From a virus, in the IMG/VR virus record IMGVR_UViG_3300042446_001084, positions 1 through 55,880 of that record: 55,880 bases of DNA, one strand, 5' to 3'. Under the pieces are notes generated by a model. It had not been told where the DNA came from. It saw nothing but the letters and a program-made list of their open reading frames with translations, and ran no database searches. The position numbers and the translations under genes were made by a program. How positions within the stretch are numbered: the first letter of the stretch is position 1; every line of letters begins with the position of its first letter. Positions 39,693-47,551 of the stretch are shown piece by piece.

Positions 39693-40272
39693 CTTGTCCT
39701 CCAATTGCTGGTTGTTGTGCAGATTGTTCTGGTGTGTCTTCCTGACGGAATTCATCTTGATCTAGATCTTCTTCGTAGGCGCTGTCTAGATCTTGTAGGT
39801 CAATTTGTTCGCCTTCCATCTCAATAGAGCCTGTGCGAATATCGGTCATCAATGTCTTGGGCATGACTATTTCAACCAGCCATACTTTTTTATCGATTAA
39901 TCTTGCTTTGTGTGTGCCAGGGATAAAATCATCAGGTTCCTCAATTTTAATTGGAATCTTCATGTTTTTCTTCATGTATTTTACTTCGCAGTCGAAGGGA
40001 AGTAAACGACGAGCCCCACGCGGGTCGGGCATGAGTTTTTCAGGCCACATAAAAATACAGCCAACTTTGTATTTTCCGATAGTTGGACCTTGTACTAGTT
40101 CACCCAAAATCCAATTTTTAAATGCATAGATATCTAGCTCATCTAGCACACGTTCAAAGTCTAATAGGCTCAACAAGCTACCTTCAGACATGTAGATGTT
40201 TTTAATATTGTCGGCTACCAGCCAGTAATCACTGTGGTCTTTAAAGATATCTTTATCAAGTTTATTGCTCAT
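39667..40272 (-). CDS. Conserved T4-like phage protein, unknown function
   Basis: A 201-residue protein: helical N-terminus (DYWLVADNIKNIYMSEG), then WILGELVQGPTIGKYKVGCI, a mixed core, and an acidic Gln/Asp-rich tail. It is paired with the next gene (26-base overlap). It has an AATAAATAATAG late-like motif just upstream. I do not recognise the family; it might be a virion or assembly protein. Confidence 0.68.
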   Translation of the reverse strand: MSNKLDKDIFKDHSDYWLVADNIKNIYMSEGSLLSLLDFERVLDELDIYAFKNWILGELVQGPTIGKYKVGCIFMWPEKLMPDPRGARRLLPFDCEVKYMKKNMKIPIKIEEPDDFIPGTHKARLIDKKVWLVEIVMPKTLMTDIRTGSIEMEGEQIDLQDLDSAYEEDLDQDEFRQEDTPEQSAQQPAIGGQDAQQPAAV

Positions 40273-40427
40273 ACTATTATTTATTGTTCTCTAGAAACTA
40301 GTTGGTTTTTGCTTTATTGTTGGGATCCGGACAGCCTAATACTTATGACATAATTTACCGAAATACAGATACACTAAACTTATTTTTATAATGCCTAAAT
40401 ACTTGTGCCCAGGAAAGGGAGTTAACT
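40273..40427. promoter_or_regulatory. Divergent promoter region between 39.7-40.3 kb operon and phoH
   Basis: The gap holds, on the plus strand, a perfect TATAAT (40387-40392, weak -35) and a late-like CTAAATACT (40395-40403) before phoH with its AGGGAG site; and on the minus strand AATAAATAATAG (40274-40285) right before the 201-residue gene. Nothing else (no gene) is seen. Confidence 0.55.
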
Positions 40428-41180
40428 ATGTTCAAAGGAGAACCGAACTTGAGTAGAAACCGAGGCGCCAAGGCGCAAAAACGCATCCAAACAGTTACTG
40501 AAAATACCATTCAATTTAACTTACAACCCAACTTAAAACAACGAGCAATAGAACTTATACCCAAAACTAAAAATCAAGAAAATCTTATATTAAATTTACT
40601 CGACGCAGATCAGCACATCATAGTAACAGCAGGTCCAGCAGGAACTGGTAAAACTTATCTGGCTATGCTGGCAGCGGTCAAAGCATTTAGAAGTGGAGAA
40701 GCCAAGCGTATTGTTCTAACTCGTCCCGCCATAGGCGTGGAGGATGAACAACATGGCTTTTTACCCGGCAATCTAGTGGCCAAAATGGAACCCTGGACAC
40801 GACCCCTGCTTGATGTACTGCGTGAGTACTACCGACCCACAGAGATCACTGCAATGATTGAAGACGGCACCATTGAAATCTCACCCTTGGCCTACATGCG
40901 TGGACGCACGTTCAAGCATGCTTGGATTGTTGCAGACGAAATGCAAAACGCTACTCCTGCACAAATGAAGATGCTGTTAAGCCGCATAGGCACAGGCAGT
41001 CGTATTGTGGTCACTGGAGATGTGGAACAAGCAGACCGTCAACAAGATAACAATGGGTTGTTGGATCTGTGCTTAAAATTAGAAGCAAGACCCATCAACG
41101 GTATGGCTGTGTGCAGGATGACCGGTCGTGACATTCAAAGACATCCTATAATTGGAGAGGTATTGCGATTATATCAATAA
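40428..41180 (+). CDS. phoH: PhoH family ATPase
   Basis: A 250-residue P-loop protein: GPAGTGKTYLAMLAAVKAF (Walker A), LTRPAIGVEDEQHGFLPGN, WIVADEMQNATPAQMKMLL (Walker B) and IVVTGDVEQADRQ, all PhoH signatures. PhoH is a common marker of aquatic T4-like phages; it is an ATP-dependent RNA or nucleotide-binding protein of unclear role, linked to phosphate stress in some hosts. AGGGAG precedes the ATG. Confidence 0.95.
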   Translation: MFKGEPNLSRNRGAKAQKRIQTVTENTIQFNLQPNLKQRAIELIPKTKNQENLILNLLDADQHIIVTAGPAGTGKTYLAMLAAVKAFRSGEAKRIVLTRPAIGVEDEQHGFLPGNLVAKMEPWTRPLLDVLREYYRPTEITAMIEDGTIEISPLAYMRGRTFKHAWIVADEMQNATPAQMKMLLSRIGTGSRIVVTGDVEQADRQQDNNGLLDLCLKLEARPINGMAVCRMTGRDIQRHPIIGEVLRLYQ

Positions 41181-41203
41181 ACATTTAACAACAAAGGGCA
41201 GTC

Positions 41204-41211
41204 TATAAATA
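41204..41211 (+). promoter_or_regulatory. Perfect T4 late promoter box TATAAATA
   Basis: TATAAATA exactly matches the T4 late consensus and ends five bases before the ATG at 41217. A start at usual spacing falls on or near the ATG, so the radical SAM mRNA could be leaderless. Confidence 0.65.
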
Positions 41212-41216
41212 TTTGA

Positions 41217-42203
41217 ATGATTAAAATAGACCAAATCCGTGCATTACATATTGAACTTAGTTCTCGTTGTAATGCACGATGTCCCATGTGTATGCGTAAC
41301 TACCGAGGCGTAGATTTTAATGGAGGATATCCGTTAACTGAGTTGTCACTTAGTGATATTCAACACATATTCCCTTCAGACTTTTTAAAACAAATTAACC
41401 GTATTAACTTTAACGGAAATCTTGGAGATTTTAGTTTGGCCAGCGATGCGTTGGAAATAGTCGAGTACTTTTTATCTAATAGTACTGCCAAAATACAAAT
41501 TGAAACAAATGGCAGTACACGTTCTACTGCCTGGTGGCAGAAATTAAACAACCATCGAATTGAAGTATTATTTGCATTAGACGGGCTCAAAGACACACAC
41601 AGTCTGTACCGTCAGGACACTGACTGGGAGAAGATCATCGATAATGCTGTGGCATTAATCCAGGCAGGCGGAAATGCTGTTTGGAAATTTATCCCGTTTA
41701 AACATAATCAACATCAATTTGATAGTTGTCAGACACTGAGCCGTCAGTTGGGATTTTCAGATTTTATAGTACGAGATCACGGACGTAACCAAGGACCGGT
41801 ATTTACAAGAAACGGCGAGTTTAGTCATTGGCTAGGTGATGCACAACCTGACATACCCGACGCTAACAATTTGATTGAAGATCATGTTACCTGGTTTGAT
41901 CATAAAAAGAAAATACCCTGGGTTGATGATAATGCACAAATAGATTGTGGCCATATAAAACAAAAAGAGATTTACATAGCTGCCGACGGATCTGTGTATC
42001 CTTGTTGTTATTTGGGATTTTTTCCAAAGACAATGCACCAGCCCGGTAATAGTCAATTTAAAGATTTAGTTAAAGAAAACAATGCATTAGAATACAGTCT
42101 AGAGCATTGTATTGATTGGTTTGAACAGGTAGAAAAAACCTGGACTTTACCCAGTGTGGCGCAGGGTAAGTTGTATATGTGTGTTAGTGCATGCGGACAC
42201 TGA
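41217..42203 (+). CDS. Radical SAM/SPASM-type enzyme
   Basis: A 328-residue protein. HIELSSRCNARCPMCMRNY has the C-x3-C-x2-C cluster motif (C18, C22, C25), and the C-terminus has CGHIKQKEIYIAADGSVYPCC, a SPASM-like auxiliary cluster domain with further Cys to the end (CVSACGH). Such enzymes modify peptides or carry out other radical chemistry. It is preceded by a late promoter box; possible function in virion protein modification is unproven. Confidence 0.88.
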   Translation: MIKIDQIRALHIELSSRCNARCPMCMRNYRGVDFNGGYPLTELSLSDIQHIFPSDFLKQINRINFNGNLGDFSLASDALEIVEYFLSNSTAKIQIETNGSTRSTAWWQKLNNHRIEVLFALDGLKDTHSLYRQDTDWEKIIDNAVALIQAGGNAVWKFIPFKHNQHQFDSCQTLSRQLGFSDFIVRDHGRNQGPVFTRNGEFSHWLGDAQPDIPDANNLIEDHVTWFDHKKKIPWVDDNAQIDCGHIKQKEIYIAADGSVYPCCYLGFFPKTMHQPGNSQFKDLVKENNALEYSLEHCIDWFEQVEKTWTLPSVAQGKLYMCVSACGH

Positions 42204-42210
42204 TACTTTT

Positions 42211-42834
42211 CTATTCACCAATGATAATATTGTAGAGTTCTTTCCAGTTTTTTACTATTGGAATCGATGCATGATAGTGGTGCATGTTATGCCCGTGTTC
42301 GATGATAATTGATTTGAGTCCAATATCAAACCCGACTTTGGCATTTTCGGGTTTGTCTTCTACCCACCAACATGCTGAACCTCTGTAAGGCTCAAGTGCT
42401 TCGTGTTTGTCAGCACCTGTAGGCAAACAAACAATCTCTTCAAATACTGTATCGCCAAACAATTTGTCAAGATTCATTCTGCGTAATTTTTGTGCGTTGG
42501 GATCTGTACTAAGGCTAGTAATACAATGAAACACATAGCCATGTTCTTCATGCAGACGTTTTACATAGTACATGGCATCACGCAGGGGCGGCAAGAATCC
42601 AATTGCGGCGCTTTCATTAAACATCTTGATCAGTTTGCGACCTTGTTCGTGAGAGATATTGTAGCGTTCCCCAATGTCGTAGTTTAGATCACCGCCGGGT
42701 ACCTTTGTAAATCCATGTTCGTCCATCCAGATAGCAAAAGCGTACTCCCAATTAAGCAGTACTCCGTCACAATCAACCAGGATTACTTGACTGTTCAGCT
42801 GGCTGAGAGATCGGTTCTTGTTTAGTAATTTCAT
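42211..42834 (-). CDS. HAD-superfamily phosphatase
   Basis: A 207-residue protein with DxD motif I in VILVDCDGVLLNWEYAF (D21, D23), HCITSLSTD (motif II Ser/Thr), and WWVEDKPENAKVGFDIG (motif IV acidic residues). It looks like a nucleotidase of the 5'-deoxyribonucleotidase type. It overlaps its upstream gene by 62 bases because no later start keeps motif I. The radical SAM gene converges on it from the left. Confidence 0.82.
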   Translation of the reverse strand: MKLLNKNRSLSQLNSQVILVDCDGVLLNWEYAFAIWMDEHGFTKVPGGDLNYDIGERYNISHEQGRKLIKMFNESAAIGFLPPLRDAMYYVKRLHEEHGYVFHCITSLSTDPNAQKLRRMNLDKLFGDTVFEEIVCLPTGADKHEALEPYRGSACWWVEDKPENAKVGFDIGLKSIIIEHGHNMHHYHASIPIVKNWKELYNIIIGE

Positions 42835-43081
42835 ATCCGTTTTCTTTAAGTAATCGTGTAATGGTTGACTCGTAGTATTGATAAAAATATGTCATAATTT
42901 TATCCCAATCTTTGGGTAAATTTTGACCCTCCATAGTACACTTTGTTACTTGTAATTTTTTAAAGTCCAAGATAACATTACAGGTCTGAATGTCTTTGGT
43001 TCTAACATTTTTAGACACAGCCATAACTTCGTCAATTTTGCCATCTGCTTTTCTAAAGTATGTAATAAGCATGTATCTCAT
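42773..43081 (-). CDS. Conserved small phage protein after the clamp loader
   Basis: A 102-residue protein starting MRYMLITYFRKADGKIDEVM. A small alpha/beta fold (CNVILDFKKLQVTKCTME) with a polar tail. It overlaps the clamp-loader stop by four bases. It sits where T4 has gene 62 but is too short and not obviously related. Function unknown. Confidence 0.72.
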   Translation of the reverse strand: MRYMLITYFRKADGKIDEVMAVSKNVRTKDIQTCNVILDFKKLQVTKCTMEGQNLPKDWDKIMTYFYQYYESTITRLLKENGYEITKQEPISQPAEQSSNPG

Positions 43082-43998
43082 AGTTGACTTAATTCCACTA
43101 GTGTTGCTGATAAATTAATTTCTTGGTCTGCCATCATTGGAATATTAACAATGCCTTGTCTAATAATAACAATGGCCTGATCTTGCTTCATAGGGTCATC
43201 ACTCCATAAATCAAGATTATCATACATCCAACGATACACTTCTTCCATCTCCTCCGGCCGCACACTTGAGCATAACAAAATACGTGCTTCTTTAACTCGA
43301 CCAGCTTTGAATAAATTAACTACATCCAATTTCCAATCTTTAATTGCACCGCCTTCGTCGCCCTTGGGGGAAGTGAGTTGCCCACTGGTAGAATTCATCT
43401 GACACATGTTAAGACATTTACGCAGATCAGGATACGTTGCTTTTACGTATGTGTCCAAGGTATCCAAGTCAAACTCTACACCTTCTGTGACCAATACAGT
43501 GGCAATGCGAGCAGTAAACTCAGTGACATCTACTCGTTCAATGTGAAAGCCTTGGCATCTGGAATGTAGTGCAGGAATAATACGGTTAGGGTAATTACAA
43601 GTAAGAATGAATCTAGCACTGGCATGATAAGTTTCCATAACACCACGCAACGCAGCCTGTCCATTTGGAGTAATATAGTCTGCCTCGTCTAACAGTACAA
43701 CTTTAAATTCACCAAATGGCATTGTTTGTACAAAGCCGGTGATCTTATCTCTGATTGTGTCCACAGAGTTTTCTCTTGATGCATTAATTTCTAATAAATC
43801 ATATTCGTCAATGCCCAATTGATGTATTAGTATTTTAGCCAATGTAGTTTTGCCCACACCCGGGGCACCACTGAACAACAAGTGAGGTATTGAACCTGAC
43901 TTGACCCATCCTGCTACCTGTTCTTTTTGTGCAGTATCTCTAAACACATATCCATCTAGGTCTTTTGGGCGATACTTTTCTGTCCAAAGTTCTTTCAT
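43078..43998 (-). CDS. 44: Clamp loader ATPase (T4 gp44-like, RFC small subunit)
   Basis: A 306-residue AAA+ protein: TEKYRPKDLDGYVF start, LLFSGAPGVGKTTLAKIL (Walker A), VVLLDEADYITPNGQAALRG (Walker B with the sensor-adjacent motif), FILTCNYPNRIIPALHSRCQ (sensor 1 and SRC motif). All match RFC/gp44. It loads the gp45-like clamp found at 3322-4053 onto DNA. The partner subunit (gp62) is not obvious. It is followed by two small genes. Confidence 0.95.
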   Translation of the reverse strand: MKELWTEKYRPKDLDGYVFRDTAQKEQVAGWVKSGSIPHLLFSGAPGVGKTTLAKILIHQLGIDEYDLLEINASRENSVDTIRDKITGFVQTMPFGEFKVVLLDEADYITPNGQAALRGVMETYHASARFILTCNYPNRIIPALHSRCQGFHIERVDVTEFTARIATVLVTEGVEFDLDTLDTYVKATYPDLRKCLNMCQMNSTSGQLTSPKGDEGGAIKDWKLDVVNLFKAGRVKEARILLCSSVRPEEMEEVYRWMYDNLDLWSDDPMKQDQAIVIIRQGIVNIPMMADQEINLSATLVELSQL

Positions 43999-43999
43999 A

Positions 44000-44182
44000 T
44001 TACCAACTCTCCACGTCTGTTATATCTAATTTAATTGTTGACTTAGGATCAAACTCAATGCTAACATTGGGCCCGATACCGCTGACGGATTCTTCTGACC
44101 ACGTTACTCTGTCAAGATCATACATTTCAAAAACTTCTTTAAGTTTTTCAAATTGGTTTCTGCTAATTACGATTTTTGTCAT
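44000..44182 (-). CDS. Small conserved phage protein
   Basis: A 60-residue protein starting MTKIVISRNQFEKLKEVFEM, then an acidic VTWSEESVSGIGPNV strand set. It overlaps its upstream neighbour by 20 bases. No family recognised. The gene lies one base before the clamp loader gene. Confidence 0.65.
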   Translation of the reverse strand: MTKIVISRNQFEKLKEVFEMYDLDRVTWSEESVSGIGPNVSIEFDPKSTIKLDITDVESW

Positions 44183-44405
44183 TTCTTTTTAGTATCTCAA
44201 TCATCCTATCTTGTTCCCACCGATCTTCATCTGCAAATTTAGGCAGGTCTACATACAAGTCTTCTATAAAGCATTTTACACGATATAAGTCTTGTTTGCA
44301 ACAGGAAGAGGTAAAACCGTCGTTGTATGGGGAACGAACTTGAGAGGCAATAGAACGCAGTTGCTGATAAATGTCAGCAACGTCCCAGTCTTGTTTAAAA
44401 CCCAT
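44163..44405 (-). CDS. Small conserved phage protein
   Basis: An 80-residue protein starting MGFKQDWDVADIYQQLRSIA, helical, with CCKQDLYRVKCFIEDLY and a Pro/Asp-rich middle. It seems to be a phage-conserved small protein of T4-like relatives. It overlaps the co-chaperonin stop by one base. Function unknown. Confidence 0.7.
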   Translation of the reverse strand: MGFKQDWDVADIYQQLRSIASQVRSPYNDGFTSSCCKQDLYRVKCFIEDLYVDLPKFADEDRWEQDRMIEILKRNDKNRN

Positions 44406-44779
44406 TAACGGCGAGAGGATGCTTGAATGGCGTCAGACATAGTGTCATCAGACGGCTGAGTCTCAGATATCAATAGGATATCCTTTGGATCAACTTTTCG
44501 AATTGTTTTTGTTCCAACGTCATCTTCAATTTCCACACCACGTGTCCAACGTCCGTGTGCTACACAAATCCATTGTCCAACAGTGACATCTTTTTGTTCA
44601 GGACCAACAGCATAAACTTCACCCCAGCGTGGTCTGATTCCGGCTGTGGTGCCATTGTCGTTTAATAGCAAAATACCGCTTTGTAGTTTGCGGCCCGAAA
44701 ACTCCATTTCAGCAACAATTACTGTGTCGCCTAGTGGTCGTAGTTTGGAAATTTTATGCGGTGCAAAAGCTAATTTCAT
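44405..44779 (-). CDS. GroES-like co-chaperonin (T4 gp31-like)
   Basis: A 124-residue protein with a GroES/cpn10 layout: ISKLRPLGDTVIVAEME at the first strand, GRKLQSGILLLNDNGTT as the mobile-loop region, WGEVYAVGPEQKDV (the G-x-V-x-AVG strand) and VGQWICVAHGRWT, ending in a DIL-type strand. Phage gp31 caps host GroEL in place of GroES to fold the large capsid protein. Divergence from bacterial GroES is expected for phage versions. Confidence 0.78.
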   Translation of the reverse strand: MKLAFAPHKISKLRPLGDTVIVAEMEFSGRKLQSGILLLNDNGTTAGIRPRWGEVYAVGPEQKDVTVGQWICVAHGRWTRGVEIEDDVGTKTIRKVDPKDILLISETQPSDDTMSDAIQASSRR

Positions 44780-44780
44780 C

Positions 44781-45224
44781 TTAAATTTTCCTGTTTTCTT
44801 CCTGTGCCATCTGACGTGCTGTTTTTAATGGTTCTTGTTTGACCTGTCTTGCTCTGGCAATGGCCGCGGCTAAACCAACAACTTCCTGAGCCTCAGGACC
44901 TGAGGCAGCCTCAGGTACATCAATTGGTTTGACAAAATTATCATTGAAATCTTCTGGTGCATCGGGTATTTCAACCACTGGAGTTGATGCTTCTGCTGAT
45001 TTGGCACTAGAATAAATCTTTGTATCTTGCACATTTGTTTGACGTCCATATTGTTTGTTTACTCGATTATTGCGAGAATCAATAGGACGATTCATACTGT
45101 CAATTAAATCACCACGAGCATTTACGCCCATATTACCCACAGCACGTACTTCTTCATTCTGAAGTTGTAGTGCTCCAAGGTCAACGGTTTTTCCGTTGGC
45201 AGTTTTATAAATTTTGCGTGTCAT
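44781..45224 (-). CDS. Low-complexity phage protein, unknown
   Basis: A 147-residue protein starting MTRKIYKTANGKTVDLGALQ. The N-terminal 70 residues repeat Asn/Arg/Gly-rich polar text (IDSMNRPIDSRNNRVNKQY), and the C-terminus is Ala/Glu/Pro-rich with a helix. It is conserved in look with T4-like phage structural accessories, but no role is known. One base before the co-chaperonin gene. Confidence 0.65.
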   Translation of the reverse strand: MTRKIYKTANGKTVDLGALQLQNEEVRAVGNMGVNARGDLIDSMNRPIDSRNNRVNKQYGRQTNVQDTKIYSSAKSAEASTPVVEIPDAPEDFNDNFVKPIDVPEAASGPEAQEVVGLAAAIARARQVKQEPLKTARQMAQEENRKI

Positions 45225-45247
45225 TGTCTATCCTCTTAAAATTTTAT

Positions 45248-45772
45248 TTAACGTAAAAACTCGGTAGGGTCTAAATCATAGTGCAGACTGTCTACTTGAT
45301 GAACTTCCAACAAGTATAACACATAACTGGCCACACTAGATCCACGGCCTACTCCCCAGATTACACGATTTTCCTTCATTACATCTACTAAGTATTTCAA
45401 ATAACGCAGTAGCCCAAATAAATTACGTTCTTGAAATAACAATAATTCTTGCCCGACTCTTTGTAGTTCTGCATCAGTTTTACAAAGAGTTAACACATGT
45501 TCAGCAATATCTAAATTTTTATAAGCATCGGGCATATACCAGGTATCTTGTTTAAATCTGTCCCAATCTGAAATAGAAACATCATTGTTATCCGGAAATG
45601 TCCAGGTGGTCAACGACTCCGGCGCTTCCTCTAAGAGAGATACCAATTGCTCAATGTTCACAGATTTGTCAACTATGATTCCGGACATTGAACAAACATC
45701 ATGTCCTTGCATGGTAAGGTCACATAGATCATGATCAGAGAATATTAATTCTCCAAATTTACTTTTTTTCAT
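45248..45772 (-). CDS. DnaE-like (DNA polymerase III alpha) palm fragment
   Basis: A 174-residue protein whose C-terminus, WGVGRGSSVASYVLYLLEVHQ, followed by DSLHYDLDPTEFL, closely resembles the DnaE/PolC active-site region (GPGRGSAAGSLVAYALGIT, then the -D-P-hYdLhF-FL stretch). The remaining catalytic PDxD motif would be after this point and is absent, as the protein ends there. It may be a structural or regulatory remnant that binds DNA or nucleotide. The gene is intact as an ORF. Confidence 0.65.
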   Translation of the reverse strand: MKKSKFGELIFSDHDLCDLTMQGHDVCSMSGIIVDKSVNIEQLVSLLEEAPESLTTWTFPDNNDVSISDWDRFKQDTWYMPDAYKNLDIAEHVLTLCKTDAELQRVGQELLLFQERNLFGLLRYLKYLVDVMKENRVIWGVGRGSSVASYVLYLLEVHQVDSLHYDLDPTEFLR

Positions 45773-46370
45773 CTTTTAAAAAATCTGCAAATAACACAGT
45801 ACTATGATCTTTGTCGTTTGTCAACTCGGTATTTTCCCAGTCTAGATCTAACTCTTTCCATTCAGGCATTCTATCCAAAGTAATAACTTTGCTAGTTCCA
45901 CGTTTCTTTTTAGAATTATTTGTCCAGGAAGGTTTGGAGTCGTTCCACCAACCGGTGTATTCAAATCCATTGATAGATTCATTTTCGTTGTGTGCATAAA
46001 TCATACTGTCGCCGTGTATACTGGATATTTCTATGTCTGTAATAATCAGTCTAGACTCTGTGATTGCATTGAATTTTGAAAATAGCACAAATCCAATCAC
46101 TTGGTCAACAGGTTCAGTAGGTAACGTAATTAGTCGTTGCTCTGTTTCTCTATAAGCTGTGATTAGTTCACTGTCATCTGCAATCAACACACCGTCATTC
46201 AACACCGAATCTATCCAGTAGCGTATTCTTTCGTAGGCAATATTTTGCTCATTGGGATCACTGGTTGCTGTGACCATTTTTAATTCTATGGAATACAAGT
46301 TAATTAAAAACTTTTTTTGATATACCATGCCAGCGGCAAAGTCAAATGTTTTTCTTAATTTAACATTCAT
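45759..46370 (-). CDS. Phage protein of unknown function
   Basis: A 203-residue protein starting MNVKLRKTFDFAAGMVYQKK, acidic overall, with aromatic SINGFEYTGWWNDSKPSWTN in the middle. It overlaps the DnaE-like gene by 14 bases and the upstream gene by four. No family recognised. Confidence 0.65.
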   Translation of the reverse strand: MNVKLRKTFDFAAGMVYQKKFLINLYSIELKMVTATSDPNEQNIAYERIRYWIDSVLNDGVLIADDSELITAYRETEQRLITLPTEPVDQVIGFVLFSKFNAITESRLIITDIEISSIHGDSMIYAHNENESINGFEYTGWWNDSKPSWTNNSKKKRGTSKVITLDRMPEWKELDLDWENTELTNDKDHSTVLFADFLKDEKK

Positions 46371-46606
46371 GATATATCTATTTTATCTGAGAAATCAGGA
46401 CCTGATTTTTTACTTGCATCATACATTTTTTGTGTTTTTTCTCGATACTTGTTAGTGTATGTTTCTATGGCCATTCTTATCTGGTCTGACAAAAATGCAT
46501 TTCCTGTCCGATGTGCAAAACCTAATTTTTTGTTCAACTCGGATATCTTAGATTGTAATTCTTCTAAGCTCAGTCCGTCAATGTTGTTTATTAGTGGATG
46601 TTCCAT
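46367..46606 (-). CDS. Small helical phage protein
   Basis: A 79-residue protein from the ATG at 46606, chosen since the longer frame would begin inside the terminator. It is helical and polar (LSLEELQSKISELNKKLGFA, then QIRMAIETYTNKYREKT), with a coiled-coil look. It lies directly after a strong terminator, so a promoter may overlap the terminator; no -10 is obvious. Function unknown. Confidence 0.6.
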   Translation of the reverse strand: MEHPLINNIDGLSLEELQSKISELNKKLGFAHRTGNAFLSDQIRMAIETYTNKYREKTQKMYDASKKSGPDFSDKIDIS

Positions 46607-46610
46607 GAAT

Positions 46611-46645
46611 AAAAAAGCCCTTGATGCTATTATAGCAATAAGGGC
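46611..46645 (-). terminator. Strong rho-independent terminator
   Basis: On the minus strand GCCCTT (46640-46645) pairs with AAGGGC (46617-46622), inner TGCTA/TAGCA pairs with a TAA loop, then TTTTTT (46611-46616). It ends the tail-fibre transcription unit coming from the right. Confidence 0.9.
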
Positions 46646-46666
46646 CTGTAAGGTCAAGTGTTTTGG

Positions 46667-47548
46667 TTAGGCAAATGTCACACCGTTTGCGCCAATGGCA
46701 AACCATTTTGAGTTAATGTACATCAGTGTACATGCATCGCCAATAGTGTCAAATGTAATTGTGCCTGTGCCTGATGACTTCCATCCTGCATTGGTCACTG
46801 TAATAACCATGTCTCCGCTGTCAGCGTACATGGCAAATACTTTGACCTGACCAGTGTAACCGGCTGCCAACGTAGCAGTTTCAGCAGCCGACGTACTAAA
46901 ATATGATGTAGTCAACAATACGTTTGCGGCACCACCAGATGCCAAGTCTTCGGAACTTGGTAGGTAAATTGGATCTAGGTTTCTGTTTTGGTCAATGATG
47001 GTAATTGTACTTCCACCATCGCCAGTTTCAAATTCAAATTCATAGGTACCTGTTTTATTAAATGTAATAATATTGCTGGCAAGACCTTGAATGTTGCTAG
47101 TTCCTAGACTAACGGCAGCTGGCAATGTCAGCGTGTGGCTGGTGCTGGCAATGTTGATCTGCAAGCGCAAACGTGCCACTGATCCTGCGGCTGGAAAATT
47201 AGTAAAAGAAAGAGTAATAGCGCCAGATGTTGTTAATGTATAGTATGGTCCGGCAGCGTAGTTAATTGTCTGCGATCCAGTGACTGTTCCTAGTGCAACA
47301 CGAGTTTCGCTCATGTCTTGTAACTGAGCGTTTTGTAGTAAACTACCACCCATGTTATTGTCCAAGGTTGATCCGGTTAGCGCCGCTTTTAAAATTACCT
47401 TGCTCTGAAGGTCGCTGATTTCAGCCGACGCATAAGCAAAATTGGTTTTTGTGTTGGTAAAATTGTCACGAAAACCTTGACTATCGTTGTCCTGACCAGC
47501 AACTGGGTAGGTGCCGTCAATGTTGTTTGGGTTGATATTACTTGCCAT
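46667..47548 (-). CDS. Tail-fibre/virion adhesin-like protein
   Basis: A 293-residue Thr/Ser/Gly/Asn-rich protein. The start INPNNIDGTYPVAGQDNDSQGFRDNFTN is the common phage tail-attachment opening (residues 5-32, INVGxxPNDGTGDxxRxxF family). The rest is beta-strand rich (ALTGSTLDNNMGGSLLQNAQ, TITIIDQNRNLDPIYLPSSE) like a fibre shaft or beta-helix. It lies at the end of the fibre operon before the terminator. Confidence 0.75.
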   Translation of the reverse strand: MASNINPNNIDGTYPVAGQDNDSQGFRDNFTNTKTNFAYASAEISDLQSKVILKAALTGSTLDNNMGGSLLQNAQLQDMSETRVALGTVTGSQTINYAAGPYYTLTTSGAITLSFTNFPAAGSVARLRLQINIASTSHTLTLPAAVSLGTSNIQGLASNIITFNKTGTYEFEFETGDGGSTITIIDQNRNLDPIYLPSSEDLASGGAANVLLTTSYFSTSAAETATLAAGYTGQVKVFAMYADSGDMVITVTNAGWKSSGTGTITFDTIGDACTLMYINSKWFAIGANGVTFA

Positions 47549-47551
47549 ATT

